Notes under the pieces: model-generated
Databases searched by the model: none
What the model was told of the DNA's origin: nothing
What the model saw: the letters and a program-made list of their open reading frames with translations, nothing else
Made by a program: the position numbers and the translations under genes
From: Anaerolineales bacterium
GTDB taxonomy: Bacteria > Chloroflexota > Anaerolineae > Anaerolineales > DRMV01
DNA: 18,071 bases
Reading direction: 5' to 3'
Assembly: GCA_027026295.1 (NCBI GenBank)
Contig: JALVOR010000082.1
Span: forward strand, 1-18,071
In this document: positions 7,006 through 14,914 of the stretch, one piece after another
How positions within the stretch are numbered: position 1 is the first letter of the stretch
How the letters are laid out: each line of letters opens with the position of its first letter

Positions 7006-7042
7006 CCCCATTGCCGATTTTGCGCTCCTCGCGGCAACAGGG
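7006..7042 (-). promoter_or_regulatory. Stem-loop in the 5' leader of the binding-protein mRNA
   Basis: On the minus strand CCCTGTTGCCG (7042-7032) pairs with CGGCAATGGGG (7016-7006) over 11 positions, two of them G-U pairs. The 15-nt loop contains GAGGAG. The stem lies near the 5' end expected for the transcript, about 50 bases before the ribosome site. It may stabilise the mRNA or serve as a regulatory fold. Confidence 0.5.
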
Positions 7043-7056
7043 CACAGGCATTAGGA

Positions 7057-7084
7057 ATTATATTGCAGCCTGCGCAAAAGTCAA
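7057..7084 (-). promoter_or_regulatory. Sigma-70-type promoter of the importer operon
   Basis: On the minus strand TTGACT (7084-7079) and TATAAT (7062-7057) are separated by 16 bases. The -10 box is a perfect consensus and the -35 box has one mismatch. The predicted start is about 95 bases before the GTG of the binding protein. Confidence 0.85.
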
Positions 7085-7149
7085 GCAAGGCACAACAAAC
7101 CAAACCCGCCCTGGCCCAAATCTGGCAATCTTCCCAAAGGGCACAAAGA

Positions 7150-8508
7150 TCAATTTTCGGCTCCTGCTCCTTCCGATTCAGGCGCCCCGGCCGGCCGCAC
7201 CACCAGCCGAATACCCTTCACCGCCACGATTTCCACCGGCTGGTCGGGTTCCACCGCCGCTGCGCCGGGGGCAAGCACCGCCGTCCACAACTCGCCTTCG
7301 ACCTGCACCGTGCCCGCCTGCCGCCGCGTAATGGGCGTACGCGCATAGCCAATGCCGCCTACCAGGGTGTGGGTTTGCTCCATGCCGGTCTGCACAGGAC
7401 GGCTGCGAGCACGCAACGCTAACGCTACGATCGCGGTGGAAGCCGCCGCAGCAGCAAGACCCACGCCCACCACCAATGGCACGGAAACCCGCTGCTGAGG
7501 CAGCGCCATGGGCGTGTTGAACAAAGTCAACGCGCCAAACACAAAAGCCACCGTGCCCGCTACGGTAAGCGCACCATGGGTGGAAGCCTTGACATCCACA
7601 GCAAACATGGCAAACGCCAGCAGCATGAACGCAAACCCCACCAGGTTGACAGGCAAAAGGCTCATGCCATAAGCCGCCAACAGCAGGGAAACCGCGCCGA
7701 TGAACCATGCCGGCCAGTTCGCCGGATGCCAGAGGGCAATCAGCAGCGCCTGTGTGCCCAGCCCCAGCAGGATGAACACGACGTTGGGATTGGTCAACTC
7801 GCGAAAAAGCGATTCGCCGATGCTCGGCTGGAGTTCCTCAGCGGTCAACACCGCGGGCAACGTCACCTCGCCCGCGCTGGTCACGACAGATTGCCCGGCA
7901 AGGTCTTTTAGCAGATCGTCCAAAGCAGGCTCGATGTAATCCACCAGCCCAACGCCAAGGGCTTCCTGCGCAGAGAGGGCCTTGGCGTGCTCGATGGTTT
8001 CCTCTGCCGCCTGCACCGCCTGTTCGCCGCGGCGCTCGGCAAGGGAACGCACCAACGCCTTCAAAATTTCCTTGGCTTTGGTCTCCAACGTGCTGCCCAG
8101 GTTTTCCCCCTGGGAACCCACCGGGCTGGCCGCGCCAATGGCGGTTTCCGGCGCCATGGCTGCCCAATGCCCCGCGAGGGTAATCACCGTGCCCGCGCTG
8201 CCCGCCATCGCCCCTCGCGGCGCAACATACACCACCACCGGCACCGGGCTGTTACGAATGTCCTGCACCATGCGCTCCATCAGGTCAATGCCACCGCCCG
8301 GCGTATCGAGCACCAGCACCACCAACGAATCGCCTTGCTCGTTGGCTATGCGCAATCCCCGTTCCAAATACTGCGCCATGGGCGGCGTGAGGGGACCTTC
8401 CAGATGCAGCACCAACGCCGTGCCCTCGCCCCGCGCACGAACGGGCAACACAGCCACGACCAGCAAAACCACCAACAGAGCCAAAATCAGCCAGCGAATC
8501 TTCCGCAT
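7150..8508 (-). CDS. Long-form NfeD membrane serine protease (ClpP-class)
   Basis: This is a membrane protein of 452 residues in three parts. An N-terminal signal or anchor (about 5-22) leads to a ClpP-like domain (about 30-210) containing LDTPGGGIDLMERMVQDIRNS, VVVYVAPRGAMAGSAG and APETAIGAASPVG. Ser104 in AGSAG is the expected nucleophile. Lys144 or Lys146 is the likely partner, close to the spacing known for archaeal NfeD protease PH1510. About five hydrophobic helices lie between 243 and 365, and an OB-fold NfeD domain ends the protein (about 376-440). The family is linked to membrane quality control, often with a slipin/stomatin substrate encoded next door; none is adjacent here. The ATG at 8508 has GAGGTG just upstream; an ATG six codons earlier lacks a ribosome site. 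No clear terminator follows before the importer promoter. Confidence 0.93.
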   Translation of the reverse strand: MRKIRWLILALLVVLLVVAVLPVRARGEGTALVLHLEGPLTPPMAQYLERGLRIANEQGDSLVVLVLDTPGGGIDLMERMVQDIRNSPVPVVVYVAPRGAMAGSAGTVITLAGHWAAMAPETAIGAASPVGSQGENLGSTLETKAKEILKALVRSLAERRGEQAVQAAEETIEHAKALSAQEALGVGLVDYIEPALDDLLKDLAGQSVVTSAGEVTLPAVLTAEELQPSIGESLFRELTNPNVVFILLGLGTQALLIALWHPANWPAWFIGAVSLLLAAYGMSLLPVNLVGFAFMLLAFAMFAVDVKASTHGALTVAGTVAFVFGALTLFNTPMALPQQRVSVPLVVGVGLAAAAASTAIVALALRARSRPVQTGMEQTHTLVGGIGYARTPITRRQAGTVQVEGELWTAVLAPGAAAVEPDQPVEIVAVKGIRLVVRPAGAPESEGAGAEN

Positions 8509-8550
8509 AGGCACCTCGAAATCCAATCACCGTTCTCTGTGTTCGGTTGC

Positions 8551-8574
8551 TCTTTGCCAGGGTCGAACAGTTAC
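8551..8574 (+). repeat. Dispersed 24-nt repeat, copy B
   Basis: TCTTTGCCAGGG followed by TCGAACAGTTAC matches copy A (933-956) at 21 of 24 positions without gaps. It lies in the divergent spacer between the NfeD gene and the nucleotidyltransferase, within the 5' flank of the NfeD gene. Confidence 0.6.
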
Positions 8575-8613
8575 AACCACGGTTCTATTGTACAACAAAC
8601 CGGCAGGAAGCGA

Positions 8614-8622
8614 TGGTAAAAT
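8614..8622 (+). promoter_or_regulatory. Candidate extended -10 promoter for the nucleotidyltransferase gene
   Basis: TGGTAAAAT fits an extended -10 element (TGn followed by TAAAAT, one mismatch to TATAAT). No good -35 box stands 16-18 bases upstream, which is tolerated by extended -10 promoters. The start codon follows at 8659 with GGAG seven bases before it. Confidence 0.5.
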
Positions 8623-8658
8623 ACCCCCGCACGCACCTTTAGACCTCGGAGAAAACCC

Positions 8659-9663
8659 ATGGAGAAAAAACTCACCGTCGTGATTCCCATGGCCGGCCTG
8701 GGCACGCGGCTGCGCCCCCACACGTGGAGCAAGCCCAAGCCCCTGGTCAGTGTCGCCGGGAAGGCCGTGCTCGGGCATGTACTCGATATGTTCAGCGACC
8801 TGCCCCCCGAACAACTGGAACTGGTTTTCATCGTGGGCTACCTCGGCGAACAAGTGACCGCCTACCTGCAAGAGAACCACCCCCACCTCAAAGCCTCTTT
8901 CGTGGAACAAACCGAGCGCAAGGGGCAATCTCATGCCCTCTATCTGGCGCAGGAACACCTCGCAGGCCCCATCCTGATGATTTTCGTAGATACCATCATG
9001 GAAACCGACTTCGGCTTCCTGCAAAACCTGCCCGAGGAAGCCGTCGCGTGGGTCAAACCCGTGGAAGACCCGCGGCGCTTCGGCGTGGTGGTGCCCGACG
9101 AAAACGGCTACGTGCAGCGCCTCATCGAGAAACCCGATGACGACCGTTACAACCTCGCCGTGGTGGGATGTTACTACTTCCCCGAAGGGCGCGACCTCGC
9201 CGCTGCCGTCAACGAGCAAATCGCCAACGACATTCAAACCAAAGGCGAATACTACCTCGCCGACGCCATCAACATCATGCTGCAAAAAGGGCTGAAAATG
9301 CGCACCGTCGAGGTGGGCACGTGGCTCGACGCCGGCACCCCCGACGCCCTGCTGGCAACCAATCGCTACCTGCTGGAATCGGGGCGCGACAACAGCACCG
9401 AAAGCCTGCACCCTGGCATCACCCTCATCCCGCCGGTTTACATTCACCCTGAAGCCGAAGTAGAATTCTCGGTCATCGGGCCTTACGTTTCCATCGGCAA
9501 AGATTGCAGGGTTTCCCGCGCCGTACTGCACGATGTGGTACTGGATGATGGCGCGCAAGTCAGCGACATCGTATTGCGGGATTCTCTCATCGGGCGTCAT
9601 GCCCAGGTGCAGGGCCGCCCGCACCGGCTCAACATCGGCGACCACACCCAAATCACACTATGA
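8659..9663 (+). CDS. Sugar-phosphate nucleotidyltransferase with left-handed beta-helix tail
   Basis: This 334-residue enzyme is expected to couple a sugar-1-phosphate to an NTP, making an NDP-sugar for glycan or cell-surface synthesis. The nucleotide-binding signature is MAGLGTRLRPHTWSKPKPLV (11-30). The central fold includes IVGYLGEQV, QTERKGQSHAL and a metal-site aspartate at D111 in IFVDTIMETD. LIEKPDD and EVGTWLDAGTPDALL (218-232) follow, the latter typical of RmlA/GlmU-like enzymes. From about 253 the hexapeptide-like pattern (IHPEAEVEFSVIGPYVSIG ... SLIGRHAQVQG) marks a beta-helix. The sugar and base are not readable. The usual GDN metal motif is replaced by VDT, so specificity may differ from glucose-1-phosphate thymidylyltransferase. 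CGGAG precedes the ATG. The stop overlaps the next start as ATGA. Confidence 0.9.
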   Translation: MEKKLTVVIPMAGLGTRLRPHTWSKPKPLVSVAGKAVLGHVLDMFSDLPPEQLELVFIVGYLGEQVTAYLQENHPHLKASFVEQTERKGQSHALYLAQEHLAGPILMIFVDTIMETDFGFLQNLPEEAVAWVKPVEDPRRFGVVVPDENGYVQRLIEKPDDDRYNLAVVGCYYFPEGRDLAAAVNEQIANDIQTKGEYYLADAINIMLQKGLKMRTVEVGTWLDAGTPDALLATNRYLLESGRDNSTESLHPGITLIPPVYIHPEAEVEFSVIGPYVSIGKDCRVSRAVLHDVVLDDGAQVSDIVLRDSLIGRHAQVQGRPHRLNIGDHTQITL

Positions 9664-9902
9664 ACGCCCCCCTGCCCCAACGACAAGCGCAAGTGTGGTG
9701 TCGCTCGGAAAGCCGCTATGCCGAGCGTCCGGTGGCGTTTGTATGGGAAGGGCAGCGCATGGAAGTGCGCCAAATCCTGGCTCAATGGCGGGAACCCGCC
9801 GGGCCAGGATTTCGCGTTTTAGCGGAAGATCATCGCGTTTACACATTGCAATATGACGAAGCCAGCCAAGCCTGGAGCGTCACCGAATATCCAGCCACCT
9901 GA
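9660..9902 (+). CDS. Small conserved-looking protein of unknown function (80 aa)
   Basis: This is a soluble 80-residue protein with no signal or membrane segment. Visible features are a tryptophan-rich core: RPVAFVWEGQRMEVRQIL, AQWREPAG, FRVLAEDHRVYTLQYDE and AWSVTEY. This alternates short strands like a small beta-barrel or SH3-like fold. The wording recalls small DUF6504-type proteins, but this is from memory and uncertain. The ATG overlaps the nucleotidyltransferase stop (ATGA) and has no Shine-Dalgarno site, so it is probably translated by coupling. Thirty bases separate its stop from alanine dehydrogenase. The overlap and a codon pattern free of stops support a real gene. I assign no function. 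Confidence 0.75.
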   Translation: MNAPLPQRQAQVWCRSESRYAERPVAFVWEGQRMEVRQILAQWREPAGPGFRVLAEDHRVYTLQYDEASQAWSVTEYPAT

Positions 9903-9932
9903 CTCCCCAACATTCCCCAAGGAGGTTCCTCA

Positions 9933-11048
9933 ATGATCATCGGCATCCCCAAAGAAATCAAGAACAACGAATACCGTGTTGCCATCACGCCCGGCGGCGT
10001 GCACACCCTGGCAGCAGCAGGCCATAAAGTCATCGTGCAAGCCGGTGCGGGCGAAGGCAGCGGCTTCAGCAACGAGGAATACCGCCGCGCCGGTGCAGAA
10101 ATCTTCCCCGCCGCTGCCGATGTGTGGGAACAGGCGGAAATGATCATGAAGGTGAAAGAACCGCGTCCCGAGGAATACGCCTTCCTGCGCCCAGGCTTGC
10201 TGCTGTTTACCTACCTGCACCTTGCCGCCGAAGAAGAACTCACCCAGGAACTCATCAAGCGCGAGGTGACCGGCGTGGCTTACGAAACCGTGGAACTGGC
10301 CGACGGTCGCCTGCCTCTGCTCACACCGATGAGCGAGGTTGCCGGACGAATGTCGGTGCAGGTGGGCGCGCACTATCTGGAAAAAGCCCACGGCGGGCGT
10401 GGCAAACTGCTGGGCGGCGTGCCGGGTGTGCGCCCCGCCGACGTGGTCATCATCGGCGGCGGCGTGGTCGGCACCAACGCCGCCAAAATGGCGTTGGGCA
10501 TGGGCGCGCATGTCACCATCATCGACAAGAACATCGACCGCCTGCGCTATCTGGAAGACGTCCTCCACGGCAACCTGACCACCCTGGCTTCCAACCCCCT
10601 CAATATTGCCGACGCCGTGCGCGTGGCCGATTTCGTCATCGGTGCGGTGCTCATCCACGGGGCACGGGCGCCGCGGCTGGTGACGCGCGAAATGGTTTCC
10701 ACCATGAAGCCCGGCAGCGTGATAGTAGACGTTGCCATCGACCAGGGCGGCTGCGTGGAAACTTCCCACCCCACCACCCACAGTGACCCCACTTATCTGG
10801 TAGACGGCGTGGTGCATTACGGCGTGACCAACATGCCCGGCGCCGTACCGCGCACGTCCACCTATGCACTTTCCAATGCCACGCTGCCCTATGCGCTGCT
10901 GCTGGCAAACCTGGGCTTCGAGGAAGCCACCCGCCGCAACCCCGCCCTCGCCCGTGGCGTCAATACCTTCAAGGGACACATCGCCTACAAAGCCGTGGCC
11001 GAAGCCTTCGACATGGCCTACACCCCGCTGGAGAAAGCACTGGCATGA
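9933..11048 (+). CDS. ald: Alanine dehydrogenase
   Basis: It interconverts L-alanine and pyruvate plus ammonium with NAD(H), in the cytoplasm. At 371 residues it is full length. It opens [20 protein letters not shown]. Residues R15, K75 (KVKEP), H96 (YLHLA) and D270 (VAIDQGG) stand at the same numbers as the pyruvate-binding and catalytic residues described for Mycobacterium tuberculosis Ald. The NAD-binding Rossmann segment is [14 protein letters not shown] (171-184), with D198 at the end of the next strand as expected for NAD. The C-terminal part contains [23 protein letters not shown] lies nine bases upstream of the ATG. The gene overlaps the aminotransferase start by ATGA, suggesting joint translation and a shared role in alanine use. 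Confidence 0.97.
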   Translation: MIIGIPKEIKNNEYRVAITPGGVHTLAAAGHKVIVQAGAGEGSGFSNEEYRRAGAEIFPAAADVWEQAEMIMKVKEPRPEEYAFLRPGLLLFTYLHLAAEEELTQELIKREVTGVAYETVELADGRLPLLTPMSEVAGRMSVQVGAHYLEKAHGGRGKLLGGVPGVRPADVVIIGGGVVGTNAAKMALGMGAHVTIIDKNIDRLRYLEDVLHGNLTTLASNPLNIADAVRVADFVIGAVLIHGARAPRLVTREMVSTMKPGSVIVDVAIDQGGCVETSHPTTHSDPTYLVDGVVHYGVTNMPGAVPRTSTYALSNATLPYALLLANLGFEEATRRNPALARGVNTFKGHIAYKAVAEAFDMAYTPLEKALA

Positions 11049-12232
11049 GCGCTATCAACCCCGGCTTTTCGCCCAAAACATCGCGTCGCGTCGCCGCGCT
11101 CAAGCCTTCCGGGCTGCGCAAGTTTTTCGACATCATTGCCGAAATGCCCGAAGTGGTTTCCCTCGGCATCGGCGAGCCCGACTTCGACACCCCTGAGATC
11201 ATTCGCCAGGCAGGCATCCGCGCCCTGCAGGCTGGGGAAACCCACTACACCAGCAACGCGGGCATCTCCACGCTGCGTCGCGCCCTGGCAAAACACCTTG
11301 CCAACCGCTACGGTGTGCATTACGACCCCGACACCGAAATCGTGCTCACCGTGGGCGTTTCCGAAGCCCTCTATCTGGCAATGACCGCCCTGCTCGACCC
11401 GGGCGACGAGGTGCTGGTGCCGGTACCGTGCTTTGTCTCTTACCAACCCGAAGTGGTGCTGGCAGGCGGGGTAGCCGTGGAGGTGCCGCTGCGCGCCGAA
11501 GACGATTTCCAGCCCAATGTGGAGATCCTGCAGCAGTATGTGACGCCGCGCACCAAAGCCATCCTCATCAACTACCCCCACAACCCCACCGGTGCCGCTG
11601 CTGACCGCGGCGCAATGGCAACCCTGGCACGTTTCGCTGCCGAGCACGACCTCATCGTGATTTCCGACGAAATCTACGACCGGCTGGTATATGGCGTCGA
11701 GCACGTCTGCTTCCCGGCGCTGGAAGGCACCTGGGAACGGACGATTTTGCTGGGTGGGTTTTCCAAAGACTACGCGATGACCGGCTGGCGCCTGGGCTAT
11801 GCCGCCGCGCCCGCGTCGCTGTTGCAGCCCATGCTGCGGATCCATCAATACACCGTGATGACCGCTCCCACACCCGCTCAGGTGGCCGCTCTTACAGCGT
11901 TAGAAACTGCCGAAGCCGACGAAGCGGTGGAAGCCATGCGGCGGGCTTACGACCGCCGTCGCCGCCTCATCGTGGACGGCCTGCGCTCCATCGGCTTTCC
12001 TACCCGCGAGCCGCGAGGGGCGTTCTACGTCTTCCCCGATGTACGCCCCTTTGGCGTGGACGACGAAACGTTCGCCTGGCGGCTGCTGGAAGAAGAGCAG
12101 GTCGCCGTGGTGCCCGGGTCGGCCTTCGGCAAAGCAGGTGAAGGCTTCGTCCGCTGCGCGTATGCCACGTCGGAAGCCAATATCGAGGAAGCCCTCACCC
12201 GCATTGCACGCTTTGTGCAGCGGTTGCATTAA
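11045..12232 (+). CDS. Class I pyridoxal-phosphate aminotransferase
   Basis: This cytoplasmic enzyme moves amino groups between an amino acid and a 2-oxoacid. It has 395 residues, normal for the aspartate-aminotransferase fold. The N-terminal substrate-gating segment includes [11 protein letters not shown] (40-50), YTSNAG comes next, and NPTG is at 180-183. D208 and Y211 (SDEIYD) contact the cofactor. K241 in [16 protein letters not shown] is the Schiff-base lysine, and R370 in FVRCAYA should bind the substrate carboxylate. This pattern is the I-gamma subgroup often annotated as aspartate, alanine or aromatic aminotransferase, and substrate cannot be fixed from sequence. The start overlaps the ald stop by four bases, so transamination to pyruvate/alanine is an attractive guess. 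Its TAA stop lies inside the terminator stem. Confidence 0.94.
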   Translation: MSAINPGFSPKTSRRVAALKPSGLRKFFDIIAEMPEVVSLGIGEPDFDTPEIIRQAGIRALQAGETHYTSNAGISTLRRALAKHLANRYGVHYDPDTEIVLTVGVSEALYLAMTALLDPGDEVLVPVPCFVSYQPEVVLAGGVAVEVPLRAEDDFQPNVEILQQYVTPRTKAILINYPHNPTGAAADRGAMATLARFAAEHDLIVISDEIYDRLVYGVEHVCFPALEGTWERTILLGGFSKDYAMTGWRLGYAAAPASLLQPMLRIHQYTVMTAPTPAQVAALTALETAEADEAVEAMRRAYDRRRRLIVDGLRSIGFPTREPRGAFYVFPDVRPFGVDDETFAWRLLEEEQVAVVPGSAFGKAGEGFVRCAYATSEANIEEALTRIARFVQRLH

Positions 12233-12275
12233 AAAAAGGCCTGGCAGGCAGCGAAGACCTGCCAGGCCTTTTTTT
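12231..12275. terminator. Bidirectional intrinsic terminator between converging operons
   Basis: Arms AAAAAAAGGCCTGGCAGG (12231-12248) and CCTGCCAGGCCTTTTTTT (12258-12275) form a perfect 18-bp stem, including an 11-bp GC-rich core, around a 9-nt loop. T runs flank it in both directions. It therefore serves the aminotransferase (+) and the glutamate dehydrogenase gene ending at 12293 (-). Confidence 0.96.
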
Positions 12276-12292
12276 GTATCACATGGGGGAAA

Positions 12293-13543
12293 TCACACCC
12301 AGCCGCGCAGTTTCATGGCTTCGGCCACGCGCGCCACGGCCACCATGTAGGCCGCCAGGCGGTTGTGGACGCCCTCTTTCTGCGCCATTTCGTGCACAGC
12401 GTGGAAGGCCGCGGTCATCTTCTTGTCCAGCCGCGCGTGCACGGTTTCCAGATCCCAGTAGTAGTCATAGGCGTTTTGCACCATCTCGAAGTAGGAAACC
12501 GTCACCCCGCCGGCATTGCACAGGAAGTCGGGGATGACGTAAGCGCCCTTGTCGTGCAGGATGAGGTCGGCTTCCGGTGTGGTGGGGCCGTTGGCGAGTT
12601 CCACGATCACCTTGGCTTTGATGCGAGCAGCGTTTTCGTCAGTAATGACGTCTTCCAGCGCAGCGGGCACCAGCACCGGCACGTCCAGTTCCAGCAGTTC
12701 TTCGTTGGTGATGTTCTCGGCGCCATGGAAGTTGATGACCGAGCCGGTTTCCTTCTTGTGTTCCATCACGGCCTTGTAGTCCAGCCCCTTGGGGTTGTAA
12801 ATGCCGCCCTTGGAGTCGGAGACAGCCACTACCTTGAGGTCGAACATCTTGACGCCGAGCATATGGGCAAAGTAACCGGCATTGCCGTAGCCCTGAATGG
12901 CTGTCGGCGCACCGTCCAGGTTGAGGCCAAGCACCTTGGCCGCTTCACGCAGCGTAAACATGCCGCCGCGAGCGGTGGCATCACCGCGTCCCTGCGAACC
13001 GCCAATCGGAATGGGCTTGCCGGTGATCATGCCAAATTCGTTCCAGCCCTGCATGGTGGAAAACTCGTCCATCATCCAGGCCATGATTTGCGGCGTGGTG
13101 TAAACATCGGGCGCGGGGACGTCTTTCTCCAGCCCGATGAGCGCGGTGCCGATGGCACGGATATAAGCGCGCGAGAGGCGCTCCAGTTCGGCGGTCGAGA
13201 GTTTGTGGGGGTCACAAATCACACCGCCCTTCGCGCCGCCCAAGGGGATGTCCACCACCGCGGTCTTCCACGTCATCCACGCGGCTAAGGCGCGCACGGT
13301 GTCGATAGTTTCCTCGGGGTGAAAGCGAATGCCGCCCTTCGTCGGACCGCGGGAGTTGTTGTATTGGACGCGAAAGCCATGAAACACCTTGTAAGAGCCA
13401 TCGTCCATGCGGACAGGGAAGGTGACATGGATCTCGCGCATCGGCCAGCGAAGCATTTCGTGCGTGGCCTGGTCGAGGCCAAGCCGTTTCGCTGCCTCAT
13501 CCAACTGTGCTTGCGCAATCTTGAACGGGTTATGCTTGGACAT
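12293..13543 (-). CDS. Glutamate dehydrogenase, paralogue 1 (NAD-type site)
   Basis: This cytoplasmic enzyme interconverts glutamate and 2-oxoglutarate plus ammonium. It has 416 residues, the length of the short hexameric family. Catalytic positions are K69 ([11 protein letters not shown]), K93, K105 (PLGGAKGG) and D145 (VPAPDVYTT), with the spacings known from Clostridium symbiosum GDH (K89, K113, K125, D165). The Rossmann loop is QGYGNAG (217-223). The residue closing the second strand is D243 in [10 protein letters not shown], which favours [13 protein letters not shown] and [17 protein letters not shown] complete the family pattern. The ATG at 13543 has AAGGAGGAA just upstream; an in-frame ATG at 13594 would overlap the upstream terminator. 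It lies 84 bases downstream of paralogue 2. Glu/Leu/Phe/Val dehydrogenases share the fold, so leucine or other substrates are possible. Confidence 0.94.
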   Translation of the reverse strand: MSKHNPFKIAQAQLDEAAKRLGLDQATHEMLRWPMREIHVTFPVRMDDGSYKVFHGFRVQYNNSRGPTKGGIRFHPEETIDTVRALAAWMTWKTAVVDIPLGGAKGGVICDPHKLSTAELERLSRAYIRAIGTALIGLEKDVPAPDVYTTPQIMAWMMDEFSTMQGWNEFGMITGKPIPIGGSQGRGDATARGGMFTLREAAKVLGLNLDGAPTAIQGYGNAGYFAHMLGVKMFDLKVVAVSDSKGGIYNPKGLDYKAVMEHKKETGSVINFHGAENITNEELLELDVPVLVPAALEDVITDENAARIKAKVIVELANGPTTPEADLILHDKGAYVIPDFLCNAGGVTVSYFEMVQNAYDYYWDLETVHARLDKKMTAAFHAVHEMAQKEGVHNRLAAYMVAVARVAEAMKLRGWV

Positions 13544-13585
13544 GGGTTCCTCCTTCCAAGAAGAAACGAGTAAGACGGACCATGG

Positions 13586-13620
13586 TAAAAGCAAACGCCG
13601 CCTGCACGAGCAAGCGGCGT
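13586..13620 (-). terminator. Terminator between the two glutamate dehydrogenase genes
   Basis: On the minus strand ACGCCGCTTG (13620-13611) pairs with CAGGCGGCGT (13604-13595), 10 bp with one G-T pair, around a 6-nt loop. TTTGCTTTTA follows. It begins 8 bases after the paralogue 2 stop. The T tract is interrupted, so read-through to paralogue 1 is plausible. Confidence 0.72.
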
Positions 13621-13627
13621 CTATTAC

Positions 13628-14914
13628 CTAAATCCAGCCTCGCATTTCCATTGCCTTGACCACCCGATCAATAGCCACCATGTAAGCCGCGTCGCGGGTG
13701 TACACCTCCTCATCCAGCGCCATCTGGAGCACACCGCTGAAAGCCTGGCTCATCTTCTTGTCCAGTCGCTCCAGCACTTCGTCTCGCGTCCAGTAGAAAT
13801 TCATATCGTTCTGCACGCTTTCGAAATAGGAAACCGTCACCCCGCCGGCGTTGCAGAGGAAATCGGGGATGACGAAGATATCGCGTTCCTGCAGCACGGC
13901 ATCGGCCTCAGGTGTGGTGGGGCCGTTCGCGCCTTCTGCCAGGATCTTGACCTTGTCGCTAATCAAGTTCACCGTTTCGCCGGTAATCTGGCCTTCCAGC
14001 GCGGCGGGAATGAGCACGTCGACGTCTTTGGCAAGCCAGGCCATTGCATCTTCCAGCACGTAGCCCGCCTTTTGGGCTTTCTGCTTGTCAATGGTGCCGT
14101 AGCGGTCGGTAATGCTCTTGAGGAAGTGAGGATCAACACCGTCGGGGTGGCCGAGGGTGTAAGGCTTCTTATCCTCCCGGTCCCAGTAAGAAACGCAGGC
14201 TACCTTGCCGCCAAGGATCTCGATGAAACCAATGGCCGCGTTTTGGGCCACGTTGCCAAAGCCCTGCACCGCCGCGATACTCTTGGTGGGGTCAAGGCGG
14301 AGGTGCTTCATGGCTTCGCGGATGTTGTAAACCACGCCAAAGCCGGTGGCTTCAGCACGCCCCAACGAACCGCCGCCGCCCACGGGCTTGCCTGTGATGA
14401 CGCCGGGGGTGTATTCGCCGACGAGTTTGGAATACTCGTCCATCATCCAGCCCATCATCTGGGGGTTGGTGCCCACATCGGGCGCGGGGACGTCGATGCG
14501 CGGCCCGATGTTGCGCCAAATCTGGTCAACCCAGCCGCGGCACAGGCGTTCCTGTTCCCCGCGGGAAAGGGTCGCCGGATCAACCGCCACGCCGCCTTTG
14601 GCACCGCCCAAAGGGATGTCGGCGACGGCAGTCTTCCACGTCATCCACATGGAAAGCGCCCGTACCGTATCAACCGTCTCTTTGGGGTGAAAACGGATAC
14701 CGCCTTTGGCCGGGCCGCGAGCATCGTTGTGCTGCACGCGATAGCCCAAAAACGTTTTGATGTGGCCGTTATCCAGCCGCACGGGAATCTGAAAATGAAA
14801 CTCCCGCATGGGCTGGCGTAGCATCTGCGCTACATCTTCGTTCAGGCCCAGCAAGTCGGCCACATGGTCAAATTGTTGCTGGGCCATCTTGAATGCGTTC
14901 ACCGATTCAGACAT
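13628..14914 (-). CDS. Glutamate dehydrogenase, paralogue 2 (altered cofactor-site residue)
   Basis: It has 428 residues and the same fold and reaction class as paralogue 1. K70 ([11 protein letters not shown]), K94, K106 (PLGGAKGG) and D146 (VPAPDVGTN) are all kept, so it should be catalytic. The Rossmann loop is QGFGNVA (217-223). At the end of the second strand Y243 (VACVSYWDRED) replaces the D243 of paralogue 1. The next 45 or so residues (KPYTLGHPDGVD ... TIDKQKAQKAGY) also differ strongly from paralogue 1, so cofactor choice or regulation may differ. The C-terminal half returns to the shared pattern ([30 protein letters not shown]). The ATG at 14914 has GGAG eleven bases upstream, rather far. 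A terminator-like hairpin lies in its 5' flank. Confidence 0.94.
   Translation of the reverse strand: MSESVNAFKMAQQQFDHVADLLGLNEDVAQMLRQPMREFHFQIPVRLDNGHIKTFLGYRVQHNDARGPAKGGIRFHPKETVDTVRALSMWMTWKTAVADIPLGGAKGGVAVDPATLSRGEQERLCRGWVDQIWRNIGPRIDVPAPDVGTNPQMMGWMMDEYSKLVGEYTPGVITGKPVGGGGSLGRAEATGFGVVYNIREAMKHLRLDPTKSIAAVQGFGNVAQNAAIGFIEILGGKVACVSYWDREDKKPYTLGHPDGVDPHFLKSITDRYGTIDKQKAQKAGYVLEDAMAWLAKDVDVLIPAALEGQITGETVNLISDKVKILAEGANGPTTPEADAVLQERDIFVIPDFLCNAGGVTVSYFESVQNDMNFYWTRDEVLERLDKKMSQAFSGVLQMALDEEVYTRDAAYMVAIDRVVKAMEMRGWI

Noticed and set aside
6954..7103. ATG at 7103 as the start of the binding lipoprotein
   Set aside because: It would lie upstream of the near-consensus promoter and put 50 non-signal residues before a clear lipoprotein signal. 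GTG at 6953 has a strong ribosome site.
8527..9651. A 374-codon minus-strand frame between the NfeD gene and beyond
   Set aside because: It is antisense to the nucleotidyltransferase and shows no family features. The same holds for the 349-codon frame opposite ald (9930-10979).
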